The notes below the pieces were generated by a model. The model saw nothing but the letters and a program-made list of their open reading frames with translations. It made no database searches and was not told the DNA's origin. Positions 17,593 to 26,083 of a stretch of DNA of 64,000 nt are shown one piece after another. This DNA is from Pontibacter korlensis (GTDB lineage Bacteria; Bacteroidota; Bacteroidia; Cytophagales; Hymenobacteraceae). Each line of letters begins with the position of its first letter. Position 1 is the stretch's first letter. The position numbers and the translations under genes were made by a program. The stretch spans positions 1,059,501-1,123,500 of the forward strand of contig NZ_CP009621.1 of NCBI RefSeq assembly GCF_000973725.1. Direction: 5' to 3'.

Positions 17593-17630
17593 ACAGCGAA
17601 GGGTTAGACTGTAGCCTAACCCTTCGCTGT
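17593..17630. terminator. 15-bp perfect hairpin between lipoprotein genes 1 and 2
   Basis: ACAGCGAAGGGTTAG pairs perfectly with CTAACCCTTCGCTGT around an eight-base loop. It lies 18 bases past the stop of the 17649 gene. The T tract is weak (CTTTAACTTA), so termination efficiency is uncertain. Confidence 0.65.
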
Positions 17631-17648
17631 TTCAGATAAATGTTATTG

Positions 17649-17855
17649 TTATTGTACTTCGTTCTCTACTTCTTCAGCGCCTTCCTCTACACCTGCTTCT
17701 ACTTCCTCTGCGCCTTCTTCAATGTCGTTTCCGACTTCTTCAGTACCTTGCTCTACTTCTTCCATGCCCTCCTCAGTTCTGTTTTCTGTGTTAGATTCGC
17801 ATGAGGCAAAGGTGAACAGGCCTAATGCCAGCAACATAAAAATTGGCTTTTTCAT
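17649..17855 (-). CDS. Tiny acidic lipoprotein (array member 2)
   Basis: A 68-residue protein with signal peptide and lipobox FASC, cysteine at 19. The mature chain repeats E-E-V-E/G-x-x units (EEGMEEVEQGTEEVGN, then EEGAEEVEAGVEEGAEEVEN), giving a very negative amphipathic helix of about 45 residues. It is clearly related to member 1 in layout and probably in descent. No enzyme motif. It sits between two hairpins and so is likely transcribed alone. Confidence 0.75.
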   Translation of the reverse strand: MKKPIFMLLALGLFTFASCESNTENRTEEGMEEVEQGTEEVGNDIEEGAEEVEAGVEEGAEEVENEVQ

Positions 17856-17940
17856 AATATTAGGTTTTAAGGGTTGTTTCTCAAAAATTAAAATTTAAAA
17901 TAACCTGCAGCAATAGATTTAGTGCTTACAGGTGTTATGG

Positions 17941-18120
17941 TTACTCGATTACAGCGCTTGTATCCGCTTCCTCGGCTGTGTCTTCCATATTGTCTGTATT
18001 CTCCTCTGCCCTATCCTCTAGCTCTTCAACATTATTATCTGAATTCTCCTCAGCAGGAGCACTACAAGAGGCAAAGCCTGTGAGGCTTATCAGGGTCAGT
18101 ACGTACAGTATTCTTTTCAT
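17941..18120 (-). CDS. Tiny acidic lipoprotein (array member 3)
   Basis: Found by translating the gap between members 2 and 4: ATG at 18120, TAA at 17941-17943, 59 residues, below common ORF cut-offs. The start MKRILYVLTL leads to lipobox FASC with cysteine at 19, exactly as in the other three. The mature part is rich in Glu, Asp and Asn (SDNNVEELEDRAEENTDN). Position, orientation, signal length and composition all agree with the array, which is the main support for calling it. Confidence 0.75.
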   Translation of the reverse strand: MKRILYVLTLISLTGFASCSAPAEENSDNNVEELEDRAEENTDNMEDTAEEADTSAVIE

Positions 18121-18220
18121 GTTTAGTCGTTAATTTCTGCTTCCAGAGCCAATGCACCGGAAACTTGACAAACAATACGGTTGCACACACATATAGTTTA
18201 GGCTAAATATATAAAATGCC

Positions 18221-18247
18221 AAAAGGCACCCTTTTGGGGTGCCTTTT
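18221..18247 (-). terminator. Terminator after array member 4
   Basis: AAAAGGCACCC and GGGTGCCTTTT form a perfect 11-bp stem with a five-base loop, 42 bases beyond the stop at 18290. The stem base and following bases are T-rich on the minus strand. Confidence 0.8.
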
Positions 18248-18289
18248 GAAGTATCCTGGCCATGCGCCAGGTGGTTCTTCCGGTGCTAA

Positions 18290-18487
18290 TTACTGAGCAG
18301 CAGAAGCAGTATCAACTGCAGTAGCAGCAGTATCAGCCTCAAGAGAAGTAGTGTCTTCTACAACTGGAGCCTCTTCAACTACAGTTTCTTCTGTAGTCTC
18401 AACCTCAGTAGCTGTCTCTTCAGCGTTGTTGCAAGATGCGAAAGCGAACAGACCAGCAACGAAAAGTAAACCAAATACCTTTTTCAT
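18290..18487 (-). CDS. Tiny acidic lipoprotein (array member 4)
   Basis: A 65-residue lipoprotein with lipobox FASC, cysteine at 19. The mature region is Glu/Thr/Val/Ala-rich (ETTEETVVEEAPVVEDTTS), less helical and more disordered than members 1 and 2, with a run of small residues at the end. It has the best promoter of the group and its own terminator, so it is probably well expressed. Role unknown; similar short Thr/Glu-rich lipoproteins are common in Cytophagales. Confidence 0.75.
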   Translation of the reverse strand: MKKVFGLLFVAGLFAFASCNNAEETATEVETTEETVVEEAPVVEDTTSLEADTAATAVDTASAAQ

Positions 18488-18515
18488 GGTGATGAATATT
18501 TTTTTGAGTGAGGCG

Positions 18516-18545
18516 CAAATATACTACTATATATGAGCCTCCAAA
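18516..18545 (-). promoter_or_regulatory. Two-box promoter of array member 4
   Basis: On the minus strand TTTG (18545-18542), 18 bases, then TATATTTG (18523-18516), matching the Bacteroidota pattern TTTG-N19-TAnnTTTG closely. The -7 box ends 28 bases before the start codon at 18487. This is the most complete promoter I found in the window. Confidence 0.65.
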
Positions 18546-18561
18546 TATCCACCCTGAAAAA

Positions 18562-19875
18562 TTATTTTTTCTTGAACAACAGCCTGATCGGTACTCCTGT
18601 AAAGTCGAAGTGCTCGCGCATCCTGTTCTCCAGGTAACGTGTGTATGACTCCTTTACGTACTGCGGCAGATTACAGAAAAACGCAAACGTAGGGTTATAC
18701 GTCGGCAGCTGTGTAATATACTTGATCTTGATAAACTTACCTTTGATCGCTGGTGGCGGGTAACGTTCGATATCCGGCAGCAGCAAGTCATTCAGCTTTG
18801 AGGTCGGGATTTTACGCGTTTTGTTATCGTATACTTCCATAGCCACCTCAATCGCCTTGTGAATACGCTGCTTGGTTACCACAGATGTAAAGATGATCGG
18901 TACGTAAGAGATCGGAGCAATTTTGCTGTAGATCTCCTCTTCGAACTTCTTAGTAGTATGGGTGTCCTTTTCAACCAGGTCCCACTTATTTACCAGGATT
19001 ACAATGCCTTTACGGTTCTTTTCAGCCAGGGCGATAATGTTCACATCCTGCGCCTCAATGCCGCGTGTAGCATCCAGAATAACGATACAAACATCAGCCT
19101 CTTCCAAGGCACGCACAGATCGTAAGACGGAGTAGAATTCGATATCCTCGTTTACCTTACTCTTACGGCGCAGACCAGCAGTATCTACGATGATAAACTC
19201 TTTACCAAAGGCATTATAGCGAGCATGTATGGCATCGCGGGTAGTACCAGCAATATCTGTTACAATATTTCGCTCTTCGCCTAGCAGCAGGTTCACGAAA
19301 GAAGATTTGCCTACGTTAGGGCGGCCCAGCACAGCAATTTTCGGAATACCAGCATCAGGGTCTTCCACCCCTTCGTCTTTGAAATGCTTCACCACCTCGT
19401 CGAGCAGTTCTCCGGTACCAGAGCCACTCTGTGATGAGATCGGGTAAATTTCCTCGCCTACACCCAGTGCATAAAATTCACCCATCTGGTGTGCACGGGC
19501 ATTTGTATCAGCTTTGTTTGCTACTACATATACTGGCTTATCAGAACGGCGTAGCACGTTAGCAAACTCCTCATCCAAGCTAGTAAGACCAGCGTCCACG
19601 TCTACCATAAACAGAATAACGTCAGCTTCGCGCATGGCCAGCTCTACCTGGCGGTTGATTTCTGTTTCAAAAATATCGTCGGATCCATGCACGTATCCGC
19701 CAGTATCTATCACAGTGAAGTACTTGCCTGTCCACTCGCCGTGGCCATAACTGCGGTCGCGGGTAACGCCGCTCACGTTGTCCATGATGGCTTTACGCTG
19801 ACCAATCAGGCGATTAAAAAGTGTTGATTTGCCCACATTGGGGCGGCCTACAATGGCAATGATGTTTGATGACAT
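18562..19875 (-). CDS. der: Ribosome biogenesis GTPase Der (EngA)
   Basis: Double GTPase for 50S subunit assembly. The 437-residue protein has two G domains: first with GRPNVGKST at 9-17, DTGGY and NKAD; second near 183 with GRPNVGKSS, DTAGL and NKWD. A KH-like C-terminal domain follows (about 355-437), ending in the basic RLLFKKK. Length and order are typical. The era gene is 63 bases upstream on the same strand, so two assembly GTPases are probably co-transcribed. Confidence 0.98.
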   Translation of the reverse strand: MSSNIIAIVGRPNVGKSTLFNRLIGQRKAIMDNVSGVTRDRSYGHGEWTGKYFTVIDTGGYVHGSDDIFETEINRQVELAMREADVILFMVDVDAGLTSLDEEFANVLRRSDKPVYVVANKADTNARAHQMGEFYALGVGEEIYPISSQSGSGTGELLDEVVKHFKDEGVEDPDAGIPKIAVLGRPNVGKSSFVNLLLGEERNIVTDIAGTTRDAIHARYNAFGKEFIIVDTAGLRRKSKVNEDIEFYSVLRSVRALEEADVCIVILDATRGIEAQDVNIIALAEKNRKGIVILVNKWDLVEKDTHTTKKFEEEIYSKIAPISYVPIIFTSVVTKQRIHKAIEVAMEVYDNKTRKIPTSKLNDLLLPDIERYPPPAIKGKFIKIKYITQLPTYNPTFAFFCNLPQYVKESYTRYLENRMREHFDFTGVPIRLLFKKK

Positions 19876-19938
19876 CGATGTTAAAATAAATGGTTAAAGT
19901 ACCCCCGGAGCACCGTGCCCCGAAGCTTTAAGGTGCGC

Positions 19939-20829
19939 TTACTGCTCGTTGTAGCCGAATCGGCGTAGCAGTTTCTGGTCGGTTCGCCAGTTCTCGTTCA
20001 CGCGCACGTATAAATCAAGAAATATCTTTTTCTGGAAGAAGTCTTCCATGTCTATTCGAGCCTGTGTGCCTACTTTCTTCAGCGCCTCGCCTTTATTGCC
20101 TATAACAATACCCTTCTGGCTGCGGCGCTCTACTATAATCTCGGCACGGATGCGGATAATATCCTCCTCCTCTTTAAACTCCTCTATCACCACCTCTGTG
20201 CTGTAGGGGATTTCCTTTTTATAGTTGAGGAAAATTTTCTCCCGGATAATCTCCGACACAAAGAAACGTTCAGGCTTATCAGTCAGTTCATCTTTAGGAT
20301 AAAATGGAGGATGTTGCGGCAGGTAATGCAGCAAGCGCTCAAACAGGTGTTCCAATCCTACCTTGTGCAATGCCGAGATCGGCAGGATTTCGGTTGGGTT
20401 CATGTGCTCCTGCCAATAAGCCACCTTATTCTTTACCTCTTCTTCTGTGGCTTGGTCAATTTTATTGATGAGCAAAACTATAGGCACTTTAGCATGCTGA
20501 AGGCGCTTTATTACATCATCCTCGTCGTGTTTCTCATAGATATCTGTCACAAACAGAATAACATCGGCATCCTCCAGTGAGGTACGCACAAAGCCCATCA
20601 TTGACTCGTGAAGCGCGTACTGCGGCTTAATGATGCCAGGCGTGTCGGAGTAAACAATCTGAAAATCATCTGCGTTCAGGATGCCCATGATGCGGTGCCT
20701 CGTAGTCTGCGCTTTTGAGGTAATGATAGAAAGCTTTTCGCCTACCAATGCATTCATCAGCGTGGACTTTCCCACATTTGGTTTGCCCACTATACTTACA
20801 AAACCGGCTTTGTGCGGTGTTTCAGCCAT
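19939..20829 (-). CDS. era: GTPase Era
   Basis: Small GTPase that binds 16S rRNA near the anti-Shine-Dalgarno end and checks 30S maturation. The 296 residues show GKPNVGKST at 16-24, a DTPGI switch II region, NKID, and a C-terminal KH domain with GNKGEALKKVGTQARIDME near 249-267. It precedes der. The upstream region is the repeat element at 20901-21120, so its promoter must lie in the roughly 70 bases 20830-20900 or inside that element. Confidence 0.98.
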   Translation of the reverse strand: MAETPHKAGFVSIVGKPNVGKSTLMNALVGEKLSIITSKAQTTRHRIMGILNADDFQIVYSDTPGIIKPQYALHESMMGFVRTSLEDADVILFVTDIYEKHDEDDVIKRLQHAKVPIVLLINKIDQATEEEVKNKVAYWQEHMNPTEILPISALHKVGLEHLFERLLHYLPQHPPFYPKDELTDKPERFFVSEIIREKIFLNYKKEIPYSTEVVIEEFKEEEDIIRIRAEIIVERRSQKGIVIGNKGEALKKVGTQARIDMEDFFQKKIFLDLYVRVNENWRTDQKLLRRFGYNEQ

Positions 20830-20900
20830 ACTTCTAAATTTGAGGTTGCAAAATTACTCCTTTTTTACGAATCCCGGTGAAAATGTGCAGATTTCGGGAG

Positions 20901-21120
20901 AGTTAGAAAGTTGGGAAGTTAGAAGGTTAGAAAGTTTGGGTCCTCCTGCATGTAGGTTGCGCTACCTTGTAACGCGAGGGTACGCTTGTGCTTTTGTTAC
21001 AGGCTCCATAGCACGGCTCACCTCTTGCTCGCTTGCGCCAGCGGCAAGCGAGCAAGAGGTGAGCCGTGCCTAAACTTTTTAAGCCACTAACCTTCTAACT
21101 CCAAATAACCTCCTAACTGC
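20901..21120. repeat. Intergenic inverted-repeat element with long perfect hairpin (copy 1)
   Basis: The left arm (20901-20937) is an array of AGTTAGAAAG, AGTTAGAAGG and TTAGAAAGT units. The right arm (about 21073-21120) holds the complement type: CTAACCTTCTAACT, then ACCTCCTAACT. Between them is a perfect 26-bp stem (21011-21036 with 21044-21069) and seven-base loop. No gene is present. The 414-base gap 20830-21243 otherwise holds only the hemH promoter. A second element with the same edges lies at 46647-46813. Confidence 0.65.
21011..21069. repeat. Perfect 26-bp stem-loop
   Basis: The arm beginning GCACGGCTCACC is repeated as an exact reverse complement ending GGTGAGCCGTGC, with loop GCCAGCG. 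It is too long and lacks a T tract on either side, so it is not a standard terminator. It forms the core of the element 20901-21120. Confidence 0.9.
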
Positions 21121-21210
21121 AAAACATTTCTGATACTTCCTGCTTTACTCACTGTTGAACCCTCTATAAGACATTGATATTTATCATCAAAAAGAAAGCT
21201 TTATACTTTG

Positions 21211-21218
21211 TACCTTTG
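21211..21218 (+). promoter_or_regulatory. -7 box of hemH
   Basis: TACCTTTG, within TACCTTTGCACC, ends 25 bases before the hemH start codon. The same 12 bases occur before rsmI (51855-51866), supporting a shared promoter motif. Confidence 0.5.
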
Positions 21219-21243
21219 CACCAGATAAGCATTTAGACAGTAC

Positions 21244-22272
21244 ATGAGCAAAAAGAACACTGGTAAAATTGGCGTACTGCTGGTAAACCTCGGCACGCCA
21301 GACACTCCTGAAACGCCTGATGTTAGAAAGTACCTGCGCGAGTTTTTGCTGGACAAGCGCGTAATTGATATAAACCCGGTTAGCCGGTTTTTCCTGATCA
21401 ATGGCATTATCGCGCCTTTCCGCGCACCGAAGTCAGCGGTAGTCTACAAGCAGCTCTGGACTGAGCGCGGCTCTCCCCTGCTCTACCACGGCATCGACCT
21501 GAAAGAGAAATTGCAGGCAAGCCTTGGCGACGGCTACCATGTGGCCTTTGGCATGCGCTACCAGAAGCCAAGTATAAAAAGCGCCCTGGAGGAGCTGCGT
21601 GAGCAAAGCGTGGACCGGATTATCGTATTCCCGCTGTTCCCACAATATGCTTCTGCCAGCACGGGCTCCGCCCACGACAAGATCATGGAAATTGTGAAGG
21701 ACTGGTGGATTGTGCCGAGCATCAACTTTATCTCCGACTTCTGTAACGATCCCGGCTTTATCGAGTCGTTTGCGGAACTTGGTCGAAAGTATTTGGCTAA
21801 GGAAAACTACGACCATGTGCTGTTCAGTTACCACGGTTTGCCGGAGCGCCACATCCTGAAGGGCAGCGACCACGGCTACTGCAAACTAGGCACCTGCTGC
21901 AACAGCTATAACAAGCGCAACAAATACTGCTACCGCGCCTCCTGTTTCGAGACCTCGCGTCAACTGGCCGCAGCGCTTAACCTAAGCGAAGACCAATACT
22001 CTGTTGCTTTTCAGTCGCGGTTGGGCAAAGATCCCTGGCTGAAGCCGTATAGCGATGAGGTGCTGAAAACGTACCCAGAGAAGGGCATCAAAAAAGTACT
22101 TGCCTTCAGTCCTGCCTTCGTGGCCGATTGTCTGGAGACGACCATAGAAGTTGGCGAAGAATTCAAAGAAATGTTCTTGGAAGCCGGGGGCGAGAAATGG
22201 CAACTGGTGGAAAGTCTCAACTCTAACGATACTTGGGTAGAAGCCGTGAAGCAGATAGTTCTGCAGAACTAA
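21244..22272 (+). CDS. hemH: Ferrochelatase
   Basis: Inserts ferrous iron into protoporphyrin IX to make heme. The 342-residue protein has the N-terminal LLVNLGTPDTP signature (11-21), the metal-site histidine in SYHGLPERH (about 198-206), and the second signature with EVGEEFKEMF and a glutamate pair near 300-310. A cysteine-rich loop follows the histidine: C-x4-CC-x9-C-x4-C, which may be a metal or iron-sulfur site but is also common in Bacteroidota homologs. Monocistronic with its own promoter box and terminator. Confidence 0.97.
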   Translation: MSKKNTGKIGVLLVNLGTPDTPETPDVRKYLREFLLDKRVIDINPVSRFFLINGIIAPFRAPKSAVVYKQLWTERGSPLLYHGIDLKEKLQASLGDGYHVAFGMRYQKPSIKSALEELREQSVDRIIVFPLFPQYASASTGSAHDKIMEIVKDWWIVPSINFISDFCNDPGFIESFAELGRKYLAKENYDHVLFSYHGLPERHILKGSDHGYCKLGTCCNSYNKRNKYCYRASCFETSRQLAAALNLSEDQYSVAFQSRLGKDPWLKPYSDEVLKTYPEKGIKKVLAFSPAFVADCLETTIEVGEEFKEMFLEAGGEKWQLVESLNSNDTWVEAVKQIVLQN

Positions 22273-22293
22273 ACGCAGTATACTTTAAAGTGC

Positions 22294-22331
22294 GAAGAGC
22301 CGCCAGTAATGTTACCGGCGGCTCTTCTTTT
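22294..22331 (+). terminator. Terminator of hemH
   Basis: GAAGAGCCGCC pairs perfectly with GGCGGCTCTTC over a 12-base loop, then TTTT. It begins 21 bases after the hemH stop. Confidence 0.88.
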
Positions 22332-22358
22332 GCCCCTAGGCAGAAGTAACTTTAAAAA

Positions 22359-22940
22359 CTAGATTCTCTCTGAATCAACCCAATCTTCTGAGATGGCATC
22401 CGCATACTGGGTAATCTTTTGAAGCAGCACCTTTGCATCGCTCTCCACAATCAGATTGTCGCTGTACTCTGGTTTGATGAATCCTTCTTCCACACCATGA
22501 GTTATCAGGTCTATAAATTTGTTGTAATAACCATTTACATTGTAGAAGGCAACCGGCTTTTTGATGATGCCTAATTGGTTCCAGGTAATGATTTCGTTCA
22601 CTTCGTCAAGTGTACCAAAACCACCAGGCATAGCAATAAATGCATCCGATTTAGAAGCCATGAGTGCCTTACGCTCGTGCATGGTTTTTACCACATACTG
22701 TTCTGTAAGACCAGTATGTGCCACCTCACGGTCCACCAGGCTTTGCGGAATAACACCAACAGCCTCTCCACCTTCAGCAAGTACGGCATCGGCAATGGCA
22801 CCCATCAGCCCCACCTTACCTCCTCCAAAAACCAATCTTATTTTTTTCGTGGCCATTAGCTGGCCCAGGTTTGTGGCAGCATCACGATACTCCGGGTTAG
22901 TTCCGGTGTTAGCTCCACAGAATACGGCTATACTTTTCAT
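22359..22940 (-). CDS. LOG family protein (Rossmann fold, TIGR00730 type)
   Basis: Family members hydrolyse nucleoside 5-monophosphates to base and ribose phosphate; plant relatives activate cytokinins. The 193-residue protein has the N-terminal SIAVFCGANTG strand, GGGKVGLMG at about 40-48, and the family signature PGGFGTLDEV near 105-114 preceded by the conserved arginine-lysine in MHERKALM. In bacteria the physiological role is usually unknown. No signal peptide. It converges on hemH and lies downstream of the cysteine desulfurase region on the same strand, separated by a terminator. Confidence 0.9.
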   Translation of the reverse strand: MKSIAVFCGANTGTNPEYRDAATNLGQLMATKKIRLVFGGGKVGLMGAIADAVLAEGGEAVGVIPQSLVDREVAHTGLTEQYVVKTMHERKALMASKSDAFIAMPGGFGTLDEVNEIITWNQLGIIKKPVAFYNVNGYYNKFIDLITHGVEEGFIKPEYSDNLIVESDAKVLLQKITQYADAISEDWVDSERI

Positions 22941-22973
22941 GCTTATACTTTACCTAAAAGTTGATTAATAAGA

Positions 22974-23000
22974 AAGGCCCCGGCTGTATGCTGGGGCCTT
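22974..23000 (-). terminator. Terminator of the cysteine desulfurase gene
   Basis: AAGGCCCCGGC pairs with GCTGGGGCCTT (one G-T pair) around a five-base loop, 26 bases past the stop codon at 23026. Confidence 0.8.
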
Positions 23001-23025
23001 ATAATTCGCAGTTGCTCCCGTTACC

Positions 23026-24168
23026 TTAAACCAATTGCTTTTTATACATTTTGGCTAACGTTTCGGCAGCGTAGTCAATTTCTTCTGGTGTATTATACTT
23101 GCTAAAGGAGAAACGCACCGAACCACGGTTTTGATCCACCTCCAGTGCACGCAGCACATGAGAACCCGTATTGGCACCACTACTGCAGGCACTTCCTCCT
23201 GACACAGAAATCTTGTTTATATCCAGGCTGAAGAGAAGCATCTCGTTAATATCAGAGGCTGGTAAACTTACGTTTAGCACAGTATATAAACTCTTATCTC
23301 CGAACTCTGACATACCGTTAAAGCTTACATCGTCCATCTGCTCGCGCAGCTTGTGGATCATGCGGTCTTTTAAGCCTTGAATATGGCGGGTATGGTCCTC
23401 CATGTCGCGGTAAGCAATCTCCAAAGCTTTCGCTAAGCCAATGATACCGTACACGTTTTCGGTTCCGCCACGCATGTTGCGTTCCTGTGCTCCACCCTGT
23501 ATCAGGGGCTGGATTTTGGTTTCGGCATCGCAGTACAAGAAGCCTACTCCTTTAGGGCCATGGAATTTATGTGCCGAGCCAACAATAAAGTTGGTCTTTA
23601 GCTTTTGCAGATCGTGCTTGTAGTGGCCCATCGTCTGCACCGTGTCTGAGTGGAGCACGGCATTATACTTCTTGCAGATTTCTCCTATGGTCTCAATATC
23701 GTTGAGGTTGCCGATTTCATTGTTGGCGTGCATAATGGAGACAAGCGTCTGCGGCTGCTTAGCCAATAACTCCTCCAGGTGCTCCAGGTCTAAATTTCCG
23801 CGCTCGTCGTGGCGCAGGTAGCTTACCTGTACTCCTTCCTGCTTCTCTAAAAACTCTATTGTGTGCAGTACTGCATGGTGCTCCAGTTTGGTAGTTATAG
23901 CATGCTTTATACCCAACGAGCGGCAAGTACATACCAGAGCCGCATTATCAGCCTCTGTACCTCCAGAAGTAAAGAAGACCTCAGCTGGAGACGTGTTTAG
24001 CAAGCCAGCTACCGTTTTGCGCGCGCGCTCAATTGCCGCCCTCACCTCGCGCCCATGCGAGTGTATGGAAGATGGGTTCCCGAAATGCTCCAGCATAAAA
24101 GGAGCCATGGCATCAAAAACCTCCTTATCAAGAGGTGTAGTGGCAGCATTATCTAAATAAACACGCAT
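23026..24168 (-). CDS. Cysteine desulfurase (NifS/IscS family)
   Basis: PLP enzyme that takes sulfur from cysteine for iron-sulfur clusters and thiolated tRNA; in this organism it could also supply selenium to SelD. The 380-residue protein has YLDNAATTP at 4-12, the PLP lysine in SAHKFHGPKG near 200, and the mobile catalytic cysteine in SGGSACSSGAN near 325. The SSGAN context and overall length fit group I (IscS/NifS) enzymes. No isc or suf partner genes adjoin it, so the exact role is open. Confidence 0.93.
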   Translation of the reverse strand: MRVYLDNAATTPLDKEVFDAMAPFMLEHFGNPSSIHSHGREVRAAIERARKTVAGLLNTSPAEVFFTSGGTEADNAALVCTCRSLGIKHAITTKLEHHAVLHTIEFLEKQEGVQVSYLRHDERGNLDLEHLEELLAKQPQTLVSIMHANNEIGNLNDIETIGEICKKYNAVLHSDTVQTMGHYKHDLQKLKTNFIVGSAHKFHGPKGVGFLYCDAETKIQPLIQGGAQERNMRGGTENVYGIIGLAKALEIAYRDMEDHTRHIQGLKDRMIHKLREQMDDVSFNGMSEFGDKSLYTVLNVSLPASDINEMLLFSLDINKISVSGGSACSSGANTGSHVLRALEVDQNRGSVRFSFSKYNTPEEIDYAAETLAKMYKKQLV

Positions 24169-24216
24169 AGTTTTAAGCTATTTCTTATTTCTATTCTTTA
24201 CTCAACCATTTAAGCA

Positions 24217-24267
24217 TAAAAAAAAGTTGCGCCAATGGCAGGAACAATCCCATACCAGTGGCGCAAC
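24217..24267 (-). terminator. Terminator of glmM
   Basis: GTTGCGCCAATGG pairs with CCAGTGGCGCAAC (one mismatch), loop of 16, followed on the minus strand by a run of eight or more T. It lies about 50 bases beyond the glmM stop. Confidence 0.9.
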
Positions 24268-24314
24268 ACTGTCTGTTACTCATGTTTTGTATTACAACAG
24301 CAACAACACATACT

Positions 24315-25706
24315 TTATGCTTTTACAGAAATGATTTCTTTGATGTCAGCAATAATTTTATTGGCCAGGTGCTCGGCAGTAGCATTACTATCGCTCTCTG
24401 CATAAATACGGATAATAGGCTCCGTATTAGATTTGCGCAGGTGCACCCACTCTTTATCAAACTCGATCTTCACACCATCTATTGTGTTGATTGGCTGCTT
24501 CGCATAGCGTTCCTGCATCTGGCGTAGCACCTCATCCACGTTTACATCTGGGGTAAGCTCTATTTTATTCTTAGAGATATAGTAGTTAGGGTAGCTGGCA
24601 CGAAGGCGCGTCATACTCATACCCGACTTAGCCAGGTGAGACAGGAACAACGCAATACCTACTAAAGCGTCGCGGCCATAGTGCAGCTCTGGGTAGATAA
24701 TGCCACCATTTCCTTCGCCACCGATGATGGCATTCTGCTCCTTCATCTTGTTTACCACGTTCACCTCTCCAACGGCTGCAGCATAGTAGTTACCACCGGC
24801 TTTTTCGGTTACGTCGCGCAATGCACGGGTAGATGAAAGGTTTGAAACCGTATTGCCTACTTGGTTTTTAAGTACGTAATCGGCTACTGCTACTAAAGTA
24901 TACTCCTCACCAAACATGCTGCCGTCTTCGTTTATCAACGCAAGTCGGTCTACGTCCGGGTCCACCACAATACCCAAGTCGAATTTACCCTTCTCTATAA
25001 CTCTGGCTATTTCGCGCAGGTTCTCTGGAAGCGGTTCTGGGTTGTGGGCAAAATTACCATCCGGCTCACAGAAAAGCTTCTCTATTTTATGTACGCCCAG
25101 CGCCTCTAAGAGCATCGGCACAGCAAATCCACCGCTTGAGTTAACAGCATCCACTACTACACTAAAGTTCTTAGCCTTTATAGCTTCTACATCTACAAGT
25201 GGCAGGTTAAGTATAGCTTTAATATGCTTCTTTAAAGCACTTTCGTTTTGCTTATACTTGCCTAACTGGGTTACCTGTGCGAAGTCGAAAGCTTCTTTCT
25301 CCGCAATCTCCAGCACCAGCTTGCCTTCCTCATCAGAGATAAATTCTCCTTTATGATTCAGCAGCTTTAGGGCATTCCACTGCTTAGGGTTGTGGCTTGC
25401 TGTAAGTATAATGCCACCACCAGCTTTTTTCTCTGGCACTACCATCTCTACAGTTGGCGTAGTAGAAAGTCCTACGTCAATTACATCTATACCCAAACCT
25501 TGCAGTGTGGCGCATACCAGTTTGTTTACCATGTCGCCTGAGAGGCGTGCATCGCGGCCAACTACAATTGTTTTCTTATCGGTGTTTTGAAGCACCCATG
25601 TTCCGAAAGCAGCGGAAAACTTAACTACATCCACAGGGGTAAGTCCCTCACCAACCTGTCCGCCTATCGTACCACGTATTCCTGAAATCGATTTTATTAA
25701 AGCCAC
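24315..25706 (-). CDS. glmM: Phosphoglucosamine mutase (phosphohexomutase family)
   Basis: Converts glucosamine-6-phosphate to glucosamine-1-phosphate for UDP-GlcNAc synthesis. The 463-residue protein begins with SGIRGTIGG, has the phosphoserine loop TASHNP (Ser104), the metal loop DPDVDRLAL near 248-256, the sugar loop GGEGNGG near 333, and the phosphate-binding RKSNTEPIIR near 430. Bacteroidota often have a single such enzyme, so phosphomannomutase activity cannot be excluded. Monocistronic, followed by a strong terminator. Confidence 0.92.
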   Translation of the reverse strand: MALIKSISGIRGTIGGQVGEGLTPVDVVKFSAAFGTWVLQNTDKKTIVVGRDARLSGDMVNKLVCATLQGLGIDVIDVGLSTTPTVEMVVPEKKAGGGIILTASHNPKQWNALKLLNHKGEFISDEEGKLVLEIAEKEAFDFAQVTQLGKYKQNESALKKHIKAILNLPLVDVEAIKAKNFSVVVDAVNSSGGFAVPMLLEALGVHKIEKLFCEPDGNFAHNPEPLPENLREIARVIEKGKFDLGIVVDPDVDRLALINEDGSMFGEEYTLVAVADYVLKNQVGNTVSNLSSTRALRDVTEKAGGNYYAAAVGEVNVVNKMKEQNAIIGGEGNGGIIYPELHYGRDALVGIALFLSHLAKSGMSMTRLRASYPNYYISKNKIELTPDVNVDEVLRQMQERYAKQPINTIDGVKIEFDKEWVHLRKSNTEPIIRIYAESDSNATAEHLANKIIADIKEIISVKA

Positions 25707-25888
25707 TGTCCGTATATTAATTACTCAGACAAAAGTAGTAATTTTACTTATACTTCAAGGAGAATTTATGGCATGAAGCACACAGAAAAAACTACATCCA
25801 TCTGAATACCTGCACCATGTCCTAAACATCAAAAAAATCACTCTCTGAGTTTACTGCAGCATCAATAGCAGAATGCGCTAATTAATAG

Positions 25889-26083
25889 CTAGGCTTTATT
25901 CTCTTTTTTCAGCTCCTTCACTTTAAGCCTGACTACCTCCAGTTCATCAATTCTGAGCCTATCCACTTCTCCTGTTTTAAGTGAGAACTTTTTAATAGCT
26001 AAACCACCTATGGCAAGTGCTATCTAAGACTGCACAGGTGTAACAGAAGATACAATTTCCCTGATCTGCTTTTTCTTTTTCAT
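25889..26083 (-). pseudogene. Small gene interrupted by an in-frame amber codon
   Basis: Starting at ATG 26083, the frame reads MKKKKQIREIVSSVTPVQS, then TAG, then continues 44 codons (IALAIGGLAIKKFSLKTGEV... to KELKKENKA) and stops at 25889-25891. The downstream half looks protein-like: a short hydrophobic stretch, then leucine/valine-spaced charged residues suggestive of a beta-helix or coiled tail. One base change from CAG, AAG, TTG or TGG would explain the stop. I infer a recently inactivated small gene; the family is not known to me. Confidence 0.45.
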
